Origin: Methylomonas koyamae
Lineage (GTDB): Bacteria > Pseudomonadota > Gammaproteobacteria > Methylococcales > Methylomonadaceae
DNA length: 64,000 nt
Direction: 5' to 3'
Assembly: GCF_001644025.1 (NCBI RefSeq)
Contig: NZ_LUUK01000177.1
Span: forward strand, 1-64,000
Shown here: positions 7,171 to 16,176 of the stretch, piece by piece
Numbering within the stretch: the first letter of the stretch is position 1
How the letters are laid out: each line of letters begins with the position of its first letter
Position numbers and translations under genes: made by a program
The notes under the pieces: generated by a model
Databases searched by the model: none
What the model was told of the DNA's origin: nothing
The model's input: the letters and a program-made list of their open reading frames with translations, nothing else

Positions 7171-10020
7171 TTAGCCGGCGCCGATGCGGTTGTCCAGCAG
7201 CGACTGCTGGTCGTCGGAGAAGGCGCGGTATTCACGCTGCCAATCAGACGGTTGAGCGACCTTCGCGACGTGTACCGCCGTCACTTTGTATTCGGGGCAG
7301 TTGGTCGCCCAGTCCGAGTTGTCGGTGGTGATGACGTTGGCACCGGAATGCGGGAAGTGGAAGGTGGTATAGACCACGCCCGGTTGCATTCGGTCGGTAA
7401 TCAGCGCCCTCAACACGGTTTCGCCGGTGCGGCTCTTGACGCCGACCCAGTCGCCGTCGGCCACGCCCAGGACTTCGGCGTCGTGAGGATGGATTTCCAA
7501 TTTGTCTTCGGCGTGCCAAGCGACGTTGTCGGTGCGGCGAGTCTGCGCGCCGACGTTGTATTGCGACAGAATACGGCCGGTGGTCAGGATTAGCGGGTAT
7601 TTGCTGCTGGTGCGTTCCGCGGTCGGAATGTATTCCGTCAACAGGAAACGGCCCTTGCCGCGCACGAAATGGTCGGCATGCATGATTGGCGTGCCGTCCG
7701 GGGATTCGTCGTTGCACGGCCACTGGATGCTGCCCATCTCGTCGATTTTCTCGTAGCTGACGCCGGCGAATTGCGGGGTCAGGCTGGCGATTTCAGCCAT
7801 GATTTCCGACGGATGGCTGTAATTCATCGGAAAGCCCAGTGCATTGGCCAGGTCTTGGGTAACTTGCCAGTCTTCCTTGCCGCCCAGCGGTGTCATCACT
7901 CGGCGCACCGGCGAAATCCGGCGCTCGGCGTTGGTGAAGGTGCCGTTTTTCTCCAGGAACGAAGAGCCGGGCAGGAATACGTGGGCGAACTTGGCGGTTT
8001 CGTTTAAGAAGATGTCTTGCACCACGATGCATTCCATTTCCCGCAAGGCATGATGGACGTGGTTGATGTCCGGGTCGGATTGCGCGATATCCTCACCTTG
8101 CACGTACAGGCCCTTGAAGCTGCCTTCTATCGCGGCGGCGAACATGTTGGGAATGCGCAGGCCGGGCTCGGAGGCCAATGTCACGCCCCAAGCCGCTTCG
8201 AATTGCGCGCGGGTGGCGTTATCCGAGACGTGGCGGTAGCCGACGAACTCATGCGGGAACGAGCCCATGTCGCATGAGCCTTGCACGTTGTTTTGACCGC
8301 GCAACGGGTTGACGCCGACGCCTTCGCGGCCAATGTTGCCGGTGGCCATCGCCAGATTGGCGATGCCGATCACGGTCGTCGAACCTTGGCTATGCTCGGT
8401 GACGCCCAACCCGTAGTAGATCGCGCCGTTGCCGCCGGTCGCATACAGGCGAGCGGCGCCGCGCATCGCTTCGGCGGGTACGCCGGTCAGTTCGGCGACG
8501 GCTTCCGGCGAGTTTTGCGGTAGGGCCACAAAGGTTTTCCATTTGTTGAACGATTCGACGTCGCAACGTTCCAGCGCGAATTGTTCGTTGATCAAGCCTT
8601 CGGTAACGATGACGTGGGCCAGCGCGGTGACGACGGCGACATTGGTGCCGGGACGAAGTTTCAGGTGGTAGTCGGCCTTGACGTGTGGGCTGTTACGTAC
8701 CAAATCGATGCCCCGCGGATCGACGACGATCAGTTTGGCGCCTTGACGCAGCCGGCGTTTCATCAGCGAACCGAACACCGGATGGCCGTCGGTCGGGTTA
8801 GCGCCTATGACCAGAATGACATCGGATTTCAATACCGAATCGAAGGTTTGAGTGCCGGACGATTCGCCGAAGGTGGTTTTCAGGCCGTAACCGGTCGGCG
8901 AATGGCAGACCCTGGCGCAAGTATCGACGTTGTTGTTACCGAAGCCGGCACGGATCAGTTTTTGCACCAGATAGGTTTCTTCGTTGGTACAACGCGACGA
9001 GGTGATGCCGCCGATTGAATCCTTGCCGTATTTGGCTTGCAATTGTTTGAAGCGGTCGGCCGCGAATTGAATGGCTTCTTCCCAACTGACAACGCGCCAG
9101 GGGTCGCTGATTTTGTCGCGTACCATCGGCGTGGTGATGCGGTCTTTGTGGGTGGCGTAACCGAAGGCGAAGCGGCCCTTGACGCAGGAGTGACCGTGGT
9201 TGGCCTGGCCGTTTTTGTCCGGCACCATCCGCACCAATTGCTCGCCCTTCATTTCGGCTTTAAACGAACAGCCGACGCCGCAATAGGCGCAAGTAGTAAT
9301 GGCGCTGTGCTCGGGCTGGCCGTGGTCGATCACGGCTTTTTCCATCAAGGTCGCGGTCGGGCAAGCTTGTACGCAGGCGCCGCAAGACACGCACTCCGAT
9401 TCCATGAACGGTTGGTCTTGGCCCGGCGATACGTGGGACTCGAAACCTCGGCCGTCTATCGTCAATGCGAAGGTGCCTTGCACTTCTTCGCAGGCGCGGA
9501 CGCAACGCGAGCAGACGATGCATTTGGAGGGGTCGAAAGAGAAATAGGGGTTGCTGTTGTCTTTTTCCGCTTTCAGGTGGTTTTCACCTTCGAAACCGTA
9601 ACGGACTTCGCGCAAACCGACTTCGCCGACCGTGTCTTGCAATTCGCAATTGCCGTTGGCGGAGCAAGTCAAGCAATCCAATGGGTGGTCGGAAATATAG
9701 AGTTCGGCGATGCCTTTGCGCAGTTTGGCGAGCTTTTCGTTTTGGGTGACGACTTTCATGCCTTCGCCGACCGGTGTCGTACAGGATGCAGGGTAACCGC
9801 GCGCGCCTTCGATTTGCACCAAGCACATCCGGCAGGAGCCGAACGGGTCGAGGTGGTCGGTGGCGCACAGCTTCGGTATGCTGATGCCGGCTTCGGCGGC
9901 GGCGCGCATGACCGAGGTACCTGCGTTGACGGTCACCTTATGGCCGTCGATTTCAAGGTTGACGGTTTGTTGGGACGCGCTGGCCGGCGTTCCGTAATCG
10001 ACTTCGTTGTTGAGTGACAT
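7171..10020 (-). CDS. fdsA: NAD-dependent formate dehydrogenase, alpha (catalytic) subunit
   Basis: 949 residues. It oxidises formate to CO2, the last step of methane oxidation. An N-terminal 2Fe-2S domain has Cys52, 63, 66 and 80. A NuoG-type His/Cys cluster follows (His112, Cys116, 119, 125), then two 4Fe-4S ferredoxin motifs (Cys167-177 and 210-220) and another 4Fe-4S site (Cys244, 247, 251, 279). The remainder binds bis-MGD. The molybdenum ligand is Cys372, in ARVCHSPTGYG; selenocysteine is not used. Length and order fit the cytoplasmic FdsA of Cupriavidus and Rhodobacter. A GGAGG lies about 8 bases before the start. Confidence 0.96.
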   Translation of the reverse strand: MSLNNEVDYGTPASASQQTVNLEIDGHKVTVNAGTSVMRAAAEAGISIPKLCATDHLDPFGSCRMCLVQIEGARGYPASCTTPVGEGMKVVTQNEKLAKLRKGIAELYISDHPLDCLTCSANGNCELQDTVGEVGLREVRYGFEGENHLKAEKDNSNPYFSFDPSKCIVCSRCVRACEEVQGTFALTIDGRGFESHVSPGQDQPFMESECVSCGACVQACPTATLMEKAVIDHGQPEHSAITTCAYCGVGCSFKAEMKGEQLVRMVPDKNGQANHGHSCVKGRFAFGYATHKDRITTPMVRDKISDPWRVVSWEEAIQFAADRFKQLQAKYGKDSIGGITSSRCTNEETYLVQKLIRAGFGNNNVDTCARVCHSPTGYGLKTTFGESSGTQTFDSVLKSDVILVIGANPTDGHPVFGSLMKRRLRQGAKLIVVDPRGIDLVRNSPHVKADYHLKLRPGTNVAVVTALAHVIVTEGLINEQFALERCDVESFNKWKTFVALPQNSPEAVAELTGVPAEAMRGAARLYATGGNGAIYYGLGVTEHSQGSTTVIGIANLAMATGNIGREGVGVNPLRGQNNVQGSCDMGSFPHEFVGYRHVSDNATRAQFEAAWGVTLASEPGLRIPNMFAAAIEGSFKGLYVQGEDIAQSDPDINHVHHALREMECIVVQDIFLNETAKFAHVFLPGSSFLEKNGTFTNAERRISPVRRVMTPLGGKEDWQVTQDLANALGFPMNYSHPSEIMAEIASLTPQFAGVSYEKIDEMGSIQWPCNDESPDGTPIMHADHFVRGKGRFLLTEYIPTAERTSSKYPLILTTGRILSQYNVGAQTRRTDNVAWHAEDKLEIHPHDAEVLGVADGDWVGVKSRTGETVLRALITDRMQPGVVYTTFHFPHSGANVITTDNSDWATNCPEYKVTAVHVAKVAQPSDWQREYRAFSDDQQSLLDNRIGAG

Positions 10021-10041
10021 AAGCTACCTCCGGGGGATCGG

Positions 10042-11580
10042 TTAGGCTTTGGTGGCTTGGAGGCCAAAGTCTTCAGGGAAATGATTCAGCGCGCTCAACA
10101 CCGGGTAGGGTGTCATGCCGCCCATGGCGCACAAGGAACCGCACGTCATTGTGTCGCATAAATCACGCAGCAGTTCGGTGTTCTTGGCTTTGTCGACGTT
10201 ATCGAGGATACGGTCGATGACTTCGACGCCGCGAGTAGAGCCGATCCGGCATGGCGTACATTTGCCGCAGGATTCTTCGACGCAGAATTCCATCGCATAG
10301 CGGGCCATGTCGGCCAGACTGGTGGTGTCGTCGTGTACCACGATGCCGCCGTGGCCCAACACCGCGCCGATCGCGGCGAAGGCTTCGTAATCGAGTGGGG
10401 TATCGAACTGGCTTTCCGGCATATAGGCACCCAACGGACCGCCGACTTGCACGGCCCGGATCGGCCGGCCGCTGGCGGAGCCGCCGCCGTAGTCGTACAG
10501 CAATTCTCGCAATGTGACGCCGAATGCGGCTTCGAACAGGCCTCCGTGCTTGATGTTACCGGCCAATTGAATCGGCAAGGTACCGCGCGAACGGCCTAGC
10601 CCAAAATTTTTGTAGTATTCGCCGCCTTTATCCAAAATGACCGGAATCGAGGCCAGCGAAATCACGTTGTTGACGATAGTGGGTTTGCCGAATAGGCCGA
10701 CGATGGCCGGTAGCGGCGGCTTGAAACGGACCAGGCCGCGTTTGCCTTCCAGACTTTCTAGCAGCGATGTCTCTTCGCCGCATACATAAGCGCCGGCGCC
10801 GCTACGGACTTCCAGATGGAAGGTCTTGCCGCTGCCTTGAATGTTTTCGCCGAGGTAGCCGTTTTCATAGGCGGCAGCGATAGCTTGGTTCAGGGCAATT
10901 TTGGCGTGGGGGTATTCGATGCGCAGATAGATGTAGCCTTGGGTGGCGCCGACGGCCAAGCCGGCAATCGTCATGCCCTCGATCAACACGAAGGGGTCGC
11001 CTTCCATGATCATTCGGTCGGAAAAGGTGCCGGAGTCGCCTTCGTCGGCGTTGCAGACGATGTATTTTTGTTCGGCAGGGGCGTTTAACACGGTATTCCA
11101 CTTAATGCCGGTCGGGAATGCGGCCCCGCCTCGGCCGCGCAGGCCGGATTCGGTAACTTGTTTAACGATGTCGGCAGGTTGCAGCGCCAGCGCGTTTTTC
11201 AAGCCGCGGTAACCGTCGTGGGCCAGATAATCGTCCAAGCTGACGGGATCGGTGATACCGACGCGGGCGAAGGTCAGGCGGTTCTGGTTTTTAAAATAGG
11301 GAAGGGCTTCTATATCGCCCAGATATAAGGGGTGTTGTTTGCCTTCCAAGAGGCCGGATGCTAGCAGGGAGGCGACATCTTCCGGTTGTACTGGGCCATA
11401 GGCGACACGGCCGGCGTCGGTTTCGACCTCGATTAGCGGTTCCAACCAGAACAAGCCACGTGAACCGTTGCGGATGATTTCAATGTTTTGGCCGGCGGTA
11501 TGCTGTTGCAGGGTCTGAGCGACAAGTTCAGCGCCCAATGACAGCGCTGTGGAGTCGCGGGAGATAAACAGGCGGGTCAT
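10042..11580 (-). CDS. fdsB: NAD-dependent formate dehydrogenase, beta subunit (FMN/NAD-binding)
   Basis: 512 residues, homologous to the NuoF subunit of complex I but with an extra thioredoxin-like N-terminus (about residues 1-80). GLRGRGGAAFPTG (about 147-159) is the NAD/FMN loop, and NADEGDSGTFSDR with MEGDPF follows. The 4Fe-4S ligands are in EESCGKCTPCRIGS near the C-terminus. It passes electrons from FdsA to NAD+. The start codon overlaps the fdsG stop codon, so translation is coupled; fdsA follows after 21 bp. Confidence 0.95.
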   Translation of the reverse strand: MTRLFISRDSTALSLGAELVAQTLQQHTAGQNIEIIRNGSRGLFWLEPLIEVETDAGRVAYGPVQPEDVASLLASGLLEGKQHPLYLGDIEALPYFKNQNRLTFARVGITDPVSLDDYLAHDGYRGLKNALALQPADIVKQVTESGLRGRGGAAFPTGIKWNTVLNAPAEQKYIVCNADEGDSGTFSDRMIMEGDPFVLIEGMTIAGLAVGATQGYIYLRIEYPHAKIALNQAIAAAYENGYLGENIQGSGKTFHLEVRSGAGAYVCGEETSLLESLEGKRGLVRFKPPLPAIVGLFGKPTIVNNVISLASIPVILDKGGEYYKNFGLGRSRGTLPIQLAGNIKHGGLFEAAFGVTLRELLYDYGGGSASGRPIRAVQVGGPLGAYMPESQFDTPLDYEAFAAIGAVLGHGGIVVHDDTTSLADMARYAMEFCVEESCGKCTPCRIGSTRGVEVIDRILDNVDKAKNTELLRDLCDTMTCGSLCAMGGMTPYPVLSALNHFPEDFGLQATKA

Positions 11581-12056
11581 TATTCGGTACCTTTAAAAGT
11601 GGCTAGCAACTGATCGAATTTTTCCGGCGACACTCGGCCGAACACTTCGTTATCTATGGTGATAGCGGGGGAGCACGCGCAATTTCCCAGGCAGTAAACC
11701 GGTTCTAGCGAAAACATTCCGTCTGCGGATGTCTCGTGAAATTCGATGTTCAGCGTTTGTTTTGCGTGGGTTTCCAGAGTTTTACTGTTCATGGACTGGC
11801 AGGACTCGGCGCGGCAGATGCGTATCGTATGCTTGCCCGGCGGGGTAACCCGGAAATAATGGTAAAAACTAACGACCCCGTGAACTTCCGCCTTGGAAAG
11901 GTTGAGTGTCTTGGCGATATCCGGAACTGCGTCGGGCGGAATGTAACCCAAGGTGTCTTGAATACCATGCAGTATCGGCAACAGATTCCCCGGCATCTCT
12001 CGATGAGCGTCCAGTATCTTCAACACTGTGGGTTGTTGGGTTTGATAGTCTTGCAT
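11580..12056 (-). CDS. fdsG: NAD-dependent formate dehydrogenase, gamma subunit (2Fe-2S)
   Basis: 158 residues from the ATG at 12056; the open frame runs 105 bases further up, but the family starts near MQDYQTQQPTVLKIL. It is NuoE-like: Cys81 and Cys86 in CRAESC and Cys122 and Cys126 in CLGNC bind a 2Fe-2S cluster. It is the first gene of the operon fdsG-fdsB-fdsA-fdhD-fdsD. The upstream region is shared with the divergent bfd gene. Confidence 0.94.
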   Translation of the reverse strand: MQDYQTQQPTVLKILDAHREMPGNLLPILHGIQDTLGYIPPDAVPDIAKTLNLSKAEVHGVVSFYHYFRVTPPGKHTIRICRAESCQSMNSKTLETHAKQTLNIEFHETSADGMFSLEPVYCLGNCACSPAITIDNEVFGRVSPEKFDQLLATFKGTE

Positions 12057-12246
12057 CACTGGCCCTGTAGTTAATGACAAAATAATTAGCACGCTATTTA
12101 AACATGAACGAAGCGAAGTTTGCAATTGGTTGTCATGCCTCAAAGCCGCGAATTTCCTCAACTTGGGGTGGCAATCGTCTGTTCGACCCGGTCCGGAATT
12201 TTTAGTTCTGATCGATTCAAAATCGAATTTTAGCGCTTTACTTCCA

Positions 12247-12265
12247 AATGATAATTGTTATCATT
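12247..12265. promoter_or_regulatory. Fur box
   Basis: AATGATAA-TTG-TTATCATT is a perfect inverted repeat close to the Fur consensus GATAATGATAATCATTATC. It ends 31 bp before the bfd start codon. It fits iron-repressed expression of bfd; effects on fdsG, whose start lies about 190 bp away, are possible but unproven. Confidence 0.85.
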
Positions 12266-12296
12266 ACATGCAGATTGTATTTGCCGAGAGGATTCC

Positions 12297-12482
12297 ATGT
12301 ACATTTGTGTTTGTAAAGCGGTCACGGATAGGCAGGTAGAGCAAGCTTTGAACGAAGGTGTATGTAGTCGTAAGCAGATTATGCAATGCACCGGAGCGGG
12401 TGGGGTTTGCGGTAAATGCACCGCCAGTATAAAAGCCTTGATCGACGAAAATTTGCGCAATCAACCGGCGCAAGCCGCTTAG
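12297..12482 (+). CDS. bfd: Bacterioferritin-associated ferredoxin
   Basis: 61 residues from the ATG at 12297 (MYICVCKAVT), with the open frame extending upstream. Cys4, Cys6, Cys38 and Cys41 are the four ligands of the 2Fe-2S cluster typical of Bfd, with the family's VCxxVTDRQV and GAGGVCGKC motifs. Bfd reduces bacterioferritin's stored iron so that it can leave. The Fur box just upstream agrees with this: expression rises when iron is scarce. Confidence 0.93.
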   Translation: MYICVCKAVTDRQVEQALNEGVCSRKQIMQCTGAGGVCGKCTASIKALIDENLRNQPAQAA

Positions 12483-12522
12483 GCTATAGAGGAACGGGTC
12501 GGCTAACGCCGGAGGGGTGAAG

Positions 12523-12546
12523 GCACAGGGCTGGTTAGCCCTGTGC
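12523..12546. terminator. Perfect 10-bp hairpin between convergent genes
   Basis: GCACAGGGCT, loop GGTT, AGCCCTGTGC. It lies between the ends of bfd and the convergent parvulin gene. No long T-run follows on either strand, so termination would be weak or factor-assisted. Confidence 0.55.
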
Positions 12547-12555
12547 AATAGCGGA

Positions 12556-13503
12556 CTATTTTGCTGCGGGGGCCGTTTCAGAAGGTTGGCCTTCCGCCGG
12601 TTTGTCGGCCGTTGGCGCCGGTGCTGGGTCGGTGGGCTCAGCTGCTTGAGTTGCTTCCGGTTGTTTTGCCGGTTCCGGCGGCAACATGATTTCGACCTTC
12701 GCACTTTTCCGCAGGTTTTCAATCATGGCCTGCGCTTTTTGGCGCTGCAGCATCGGCCGCAACTGTTCCTTGACGGCGTCGAACGGCGGCGGAGTAACCG
12801 CTCTGGAGTCTTCGCGGAATATCACGTGCCAACCGAATTGAGTCTGAACCGGTTGTTTAGTGTATTTGCCGTTTTCCAGCGCGACTACGGCTTCGGAGAA
12901 TGGCGGCACCATGCGGTCGGCGGTAAACCAGCCTAAATCACCGCCTTCGGAACCCATTGGGTCGATAGAGTTTTTCTTGGCCAGCTCCGCAAAGTTGCCG
13001 CCTTTATCCAATTCGGCGATCAATTTTTTCGCCTCGTCTTCGGTTTTTACCAAAATGTGGCTGGCTTTGTACTCGTTGCCGGCATTGGCCATTTTGGAGT
13101 CGTATTCTGCCTTGATTTCTTCGTCCGAGACCGGATTGGATTTCAAATAGTCCTGTAACGCTGCTTGCGAAAGCAAGGAGTTACGGATCGTGGCTAGGCG
13201 CTCCATCACTTCGGGACTTTTATCGAGTTGCTTTTGCACGGCCAATTGAATCAGCAATTCGCGTTGAATCAACTCTTCCAATAGTTGCTCTTTTGGGAAG
13301 GACTGGCCTTGGCTACGCTCGGAGATTTCTTTTTCCAGGGTCTCCAAGGTTTTTTTGCCGATGTAGGTGCCGTTGACCGACGCGACGGCGTCTTCTTTAC
13401 TGACGGTCGGCGCGGCCGGCGCTGCTTCCTGAGCCTTCTCTTGGGTGCAGCCGTAGAGCAGAGCGGTACCGGCCAGGATCAGCGGGATGAGTTTTAATTT
13501 CAT
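12556..13503 (-). CDS. Parvulin-type peptidyl-prolyl isomerase lipoprotein
   Basis: 315 residues. The lipobox LLYGC puts the lipidated Cys at about residue 19, so it is exported and membrane-anchored. A SurA-like helical N-terminal part precedes a parvulin domain (about residues 145-235) with ASHILVKTEDEA, GGDLGWFTADRMVPPF and TQFGWHVIF. The tail is Pro/Ala/Glu-rich and disordered. Close families are PrsA and the EpsD-type isomerases. It probably helps fold exported proteins. bolA lies just upstream (1 bp), so the two are likely co-transcribed. Confidence 0.88.
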   Translation of the reverse strand: MKLKLIPLILAGTALLYGCTQEKAQEAAPAAPTVSKEDAVASVNGTYIGKKTLETLEKEISERSQGQSFPKEQLLEELIQRELLIQLAVQKQLDKSPEVMERLATIRNSLLSQAALQDYLKSNPVSDEEIKAEYDSKMANAGNEYKASHILVKTEDEAKKLIAELDKGGNFAELAKKNSIDPMGSEGGDLGWFTADRMVPPFSEAVVALENGKYTKQPVQTQFGWHVIFREDSRAVTPPPFDAVKEQLRPMLQRQKAQAMIENLRKSAKVEIMLPPEPAKQPEATQAAEPTDPAPAPTADKPAEGQPSETAPAAK

Positions 13504-13504
13504 A

Positions 13505-13780
13505 TCAAGAATTTCCTTTGCTGTTTTCGGTAGGGGTTAAGGCATTGATGCCGAGGGCGTGAATTTCGTCTTTCATCATGTCGCCCAGCGCTTGATAAAC
13601 CAACTGATGCCGCTGGACCAACGATTTGCCGTCGAACGCGGTGCTCACTAGCGTAACGTAGAAATGCCCTCCGCCCTGATTGCCGGCATGCCCGGCGTGG
13701 GCGGCGCTTTGATCGATGATTTCGATTAAGTCGGGCTGAAAGGTGGCTTCGAGTTTTTGGCGAATGTTGTCGGTGGTCAT
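13505..13780 (-). CDS. BolA-family protein
   Basis: 91 residues with the BolA fold. The family's conserved block is in [24 protein letters not shown], read here as [10 protein letters not shown] and [17 protein letters not shown], and [13 protein letters not shown] closes the domain. BolA proteins bind monothiol glutaredoxins and act in Fe-S handling or stress regulation. It overlaps the end of the YciI gene by 4 bp. Confidence 0.9.
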   Translation of the reverse strand: MTTDNIRQKLEATFQPDLIEIIDQSAAHAGHAGNQGGGHFYVTLVSTAFDGKSLVQRHQLVYQALGDMMKDEIHALGINALTPTENSKGNS

Positions 13781-14079
13781 TGGGGAAATACTTGTTTAAA
13801 AGGTTTGACGGTAACGCTGGCGTATACGCCAGCGGAAAAATACGGATCGGCATCGGCCCAGGTCCGGGCGCTGTCGAGATCGGCGAATTCCGCGACAATC
13901 AGGCTACCGCTGAAGCCGGCGTCTCCCGGATTGTCGCTGTCGATCGCCGGGTGCGGGCCAGCCAAGATCAAGCGCCCTTCGTCCTGCAAGCTTTGCAGTC
14001 TCTCCAAATGAGCCGGTCTGGCGGCCAAGCGCTTAGGCAAACTGCCCGGACGGTCTTCGGCGATAATCGCGTAGAGCAT
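13777..14079 (-). CDS. YciI family protein
   Basis: 100 residues. It begins [17 protein letters not shown], and contains [19 protein letters not shown] and the conserved [20 protein letters not shown]. YciI proteins have a ferredoxin-like fold with a His-Asp pair and resemble muconolactone isomerase; their reaction is unknown. It sits between yciB (1 bp overlap) and bolA (4 bp overlap), the arrangement found in many gammaproteobacteria. Confidence 0.92.
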   Translation of the reverse strand: MLYAIIAEDRPGSLPKRLAARPAHLERLQSLQDEGRLILAGPHPAIDSDNPGDAGFSGSLIVAEFADLDSARTWADADPYFSAGVYASVTVKPFKQVFPQ

Positions 14080-14621
14080 TATTTTTTGGTCTCCGGGGCC
14101 GGCACGTGTTTATATAAAAAGGCCATTTGCACGACGATGAAAACCACCATTAGGCCGGGTACGCCGAAGGTTTTGAAGCTGACCCAGTCGTCGGTGCTGT
14201 AATGCGCCATCACGTAAAGATTCAAAAAGCCGACGCCGATAAAAAACAAGGACCAGCTTAGATTCAACCGTTTCCAGATACGCGTCGGTAACTCAAGGTT
14301 GGCGCCCATCATGCGTTCGATAAAGGTTTTGTTGCCGATAAATTGGCTGACCAAAAACGCACCGCCGAATAGCCACTCGATAATCGTCAATTTCCATTTG
14401 ATGAATTGTTCGTCTTGCAAGTACAGGGTGGCGCCACCCATCACCAGAATCAATCCTAATGTGATCCAGTGCATCGTTTCCACCTTGCGATAGAGTAGCC
14501 AATAGGCCGCGACTTGTACGATTGTCGCAACTATCACTACCGCCGTGGCCACATAAATATCGTAAAGTTTGTAAGCCACAAAAAATAAGACGATAGGAAA
14601 GAACTCTAAAACGGGCTTCAT
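14079..14621 (-). CDS. yciB: Inner membrane protein YciB (septation protein A family)
   Basis: 180 residues with five or so hydrophobic segments. It begins [19 protein letters not shown], contains KPTFIE-like [19 protein letters not shown] and ends with [21 protein letters not shown], all typical of the YciB/IspZ family. It is an integral inner membrane protein involved in cell envelope and division processes. Its stop codon overlaps the YciI start codon. Confidence 0.93.
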   Translation of the reverse strand: MKPVLEFFPIVLFFVAYKLYDIYVATAVVIVATIVQVAAYWLLYRKVETMHWITLGLILVMGGATLYLQDEQFIKWKLTIIEWLFGGAFLVSQFIGNKTFIERMMGANLELPTRIWKRLNLSWSLFFIGVGFLNLYVMAHYSTDDWVSFKTFGVPGLMVVFIVVQMAFLYKHVPAPETKK

Positions 14622-14649
14622 ACGTAGGTCGGTAGTGAAAAAGAAACGG

Positions 14650-14970
14650 TTAGGCGTATAAATCGATTCCGGTTACCAGTTCGGCGACGCGTTGGCGATT
14701 CGATTGGTTAATGGTCTGGCTATAGGCATTCAAGGCTTTTCGGGCTTTAGGATCCGCGATCACGTCTTGTTCATCGTTCTTACCGAGCGGATTCTTAGTC
14801 AAAACCGAGTCGATCGTTGCCGGCTCGGATGGTTTTGTCACGAATGCGGGCGGCTTGCCCGTATTGCTTTCCAACGTTGCCCGCGACCGATTTTGCTCCG
14901 CATTGTCCGGCGACGGCTTCTGGTAGCCGGTCGGATAAAATGCCAGAGATGAACTGTGTATCGTGTTCAC
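14650..14970 (-). CDS. Hypothetical protein, probably disordered
   Basis: 106 residues, polar and rich in Ser, Asn, Lys and Pro, with a short helical end (ALNAYSQTINQSNRQRVAELV). That tail, with VTGIDLYA at the very end, recalls small proteins in other methylotroph genomes, but I cannot name a family. No signal peptide. It lies 28 bp upstream of yciB on the same strand. Confidence 0.5.
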   Translation of the reverse strand: MNTIHSSSLAFYPTGYQKPSPDNAEQNRSRATLESNTGKPPAFVTKPSEPATIDSVLTKNPLGKNDEQDVIADPKARKALNAYSQTINQSNRQRVAELVTGIDLYA

Positions 14971-15081
14971 GGAGCGATGCAGGGGCCAAATCGACGGAAG
15001 CGCATTGTAGATTCTTTAGCCCCAATTGTACATGAGGCGGCTGGTATTGCTGGTAAAATGCGGCTTTTATGGGAGGAATTC

Positions 15082-15387
15082 ATGGCAAACGACATTCACA
15101 TAGAGCTGGAAGCCGCCGCGTTCCGGCAATTGCTCGAGCATCTGCAAACCCATACCGAAGTTCAGAATATCGAACTGATGTTGCTGGCCGATTTTTGCCG
15201 TAATTGTCTCGCGAAATGGTATGCCGCCGCCGCCGCCGAACGCGGCGCGAACGTGGATTACGAACAGGCAAGGGAAATCGTGTACGGCATGCCCTATCGG
15301 GAATGGAAGGAGAAATTTCAGATCGAGGCCACGCCGGAGCAGTTGGCGGCCTACGATGCCAAGTTGAAATTAAAGGTGGCGCCATGA
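15082..15387 (+). CDS. DUF1244 family protein
   Basis: 101 residues from the ATG at 15082, preceded by GGGAGG. It contains LMLLADFCRNCLAKWY and YEQAREIVYGMPYREWKEKF, the DUF1244 signature with its paired cysteines, and a helical fold. The function is unknown. The stop codon overlaps the start of the methyltransferase gene (ATGA), so the two are translationally coupled. Confidence 0.9.
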   Translation: MANDIHIELEAAAFRQLLEHLQTHTEVQNIELMLLADFCRNCLAKWYAAAAAERGANVDYEQAREIVYGMPYREWKEKFQIEATPEQLAAYDAKLKLKVAP

Positions 15388-16115
15388 CGGCCGATACGCC
15401 TTTCGACGCGATGTTTTCCGGCGTAATTGGCCGAGAATATCAAATGCTGAAGCTGATTTGCCCGTTCGCGGCAGAAATGAGCCGTTTGGTCGGTGCCGAA
15501 GTCGGCACATACTGTCGTACGCGGGATACGCTGGCGCAAGTTGTCGAATTGGGCGGCGGTACCGGCATTACCACGTTATCGATCTTGACGGCCGCCGACA
15601 ATTTGACGGTATTTAGCGTAGACAACGAGCCGACGATGCAAGCGCAAGCCCGCGAAAGCTTGAGTCACTGGGCCGACCTGGGCCGTCTGGCGTTTTGTGG
15701 CGACGACGCCTTGACCGCATTGCGCGGGTTGGCGACGGCCAGTGTCGATGTCGTGGCATCGGCATATACCTTGCATAATTTTCAATGCGATTACCGCCGC
15801 GATGTATTGGTGGAAATTTACCGGGTTCTGAAAAACGATGGCCGATTCGTTTGCGGCGACCGTTACGCCTTGGACGACATTCCGGCGCATACCCGCAATA
15901 CCCAGCGCGAGGTGGCCGGATATTTCGAGACCTTGACCGGTATTAACCGCCTGGATTTGCTGGAACACTGGATCATTCACCTGTTCAGCGACGAATCCGA
16001 GGATCACATCATGCGCGAAGGCTTGGCGCTCAGGCAGATGGCCGAAATCGGGTTTCGCGAACTGACGTTGACGCATCGCCTGGACGTCAATGCGCTGGTC
16101 ACCGCTGTCAAATGA
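15384..16115 (+). CDS. Class I SAM-dependent methyltransferase
   Basis: 243 residues. Motif I is VVELGGGTGITT, the acidic residue of motif II is in VFSVDNEPTM, and the post-motif region is VDVVASAYTLHNF, followed by LKNDGRFVCGDRY. The last feature (LHNF) occurs in methyltransferases acting on small molecules. The substrate cannot be told from the sequence. It is coupled to the DUF1244 gene. Confidence 0.8.
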   Translation: MTADTPFDAMFSGVIGREYQMLKLICPFAAEMSRLVGAEVGTYCRTRDTLAQVVELGGGTGITTLSILTAADNLTVFSVDNEPTMQAQARESLSHWADLGRLAFCGDDALTALRGLATASVDVVASAYTLHNFQCDYRRDVLVEIYRVLKNDGRFVCGDRYALDDIPAHTRNTQREVAGYFETLTGINRLDLLEHWIIHLFSDESEDHIMREGLALRQMAEIGFRELTLTHRLDVNALVTAVK

Positions 16116-16176
16116 ATCGGCGTGACCGGCCGCGGCGGCGCGGGCGTTGAACCTCTGAATACGGAGAAAAACCGAA

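Noticed and set aside
8000..10017. Long plus-strand open frames opposite fdsA
   Set aside because: Shadows of the GC-rich fdsA coding strand; fdsA is fully supported.
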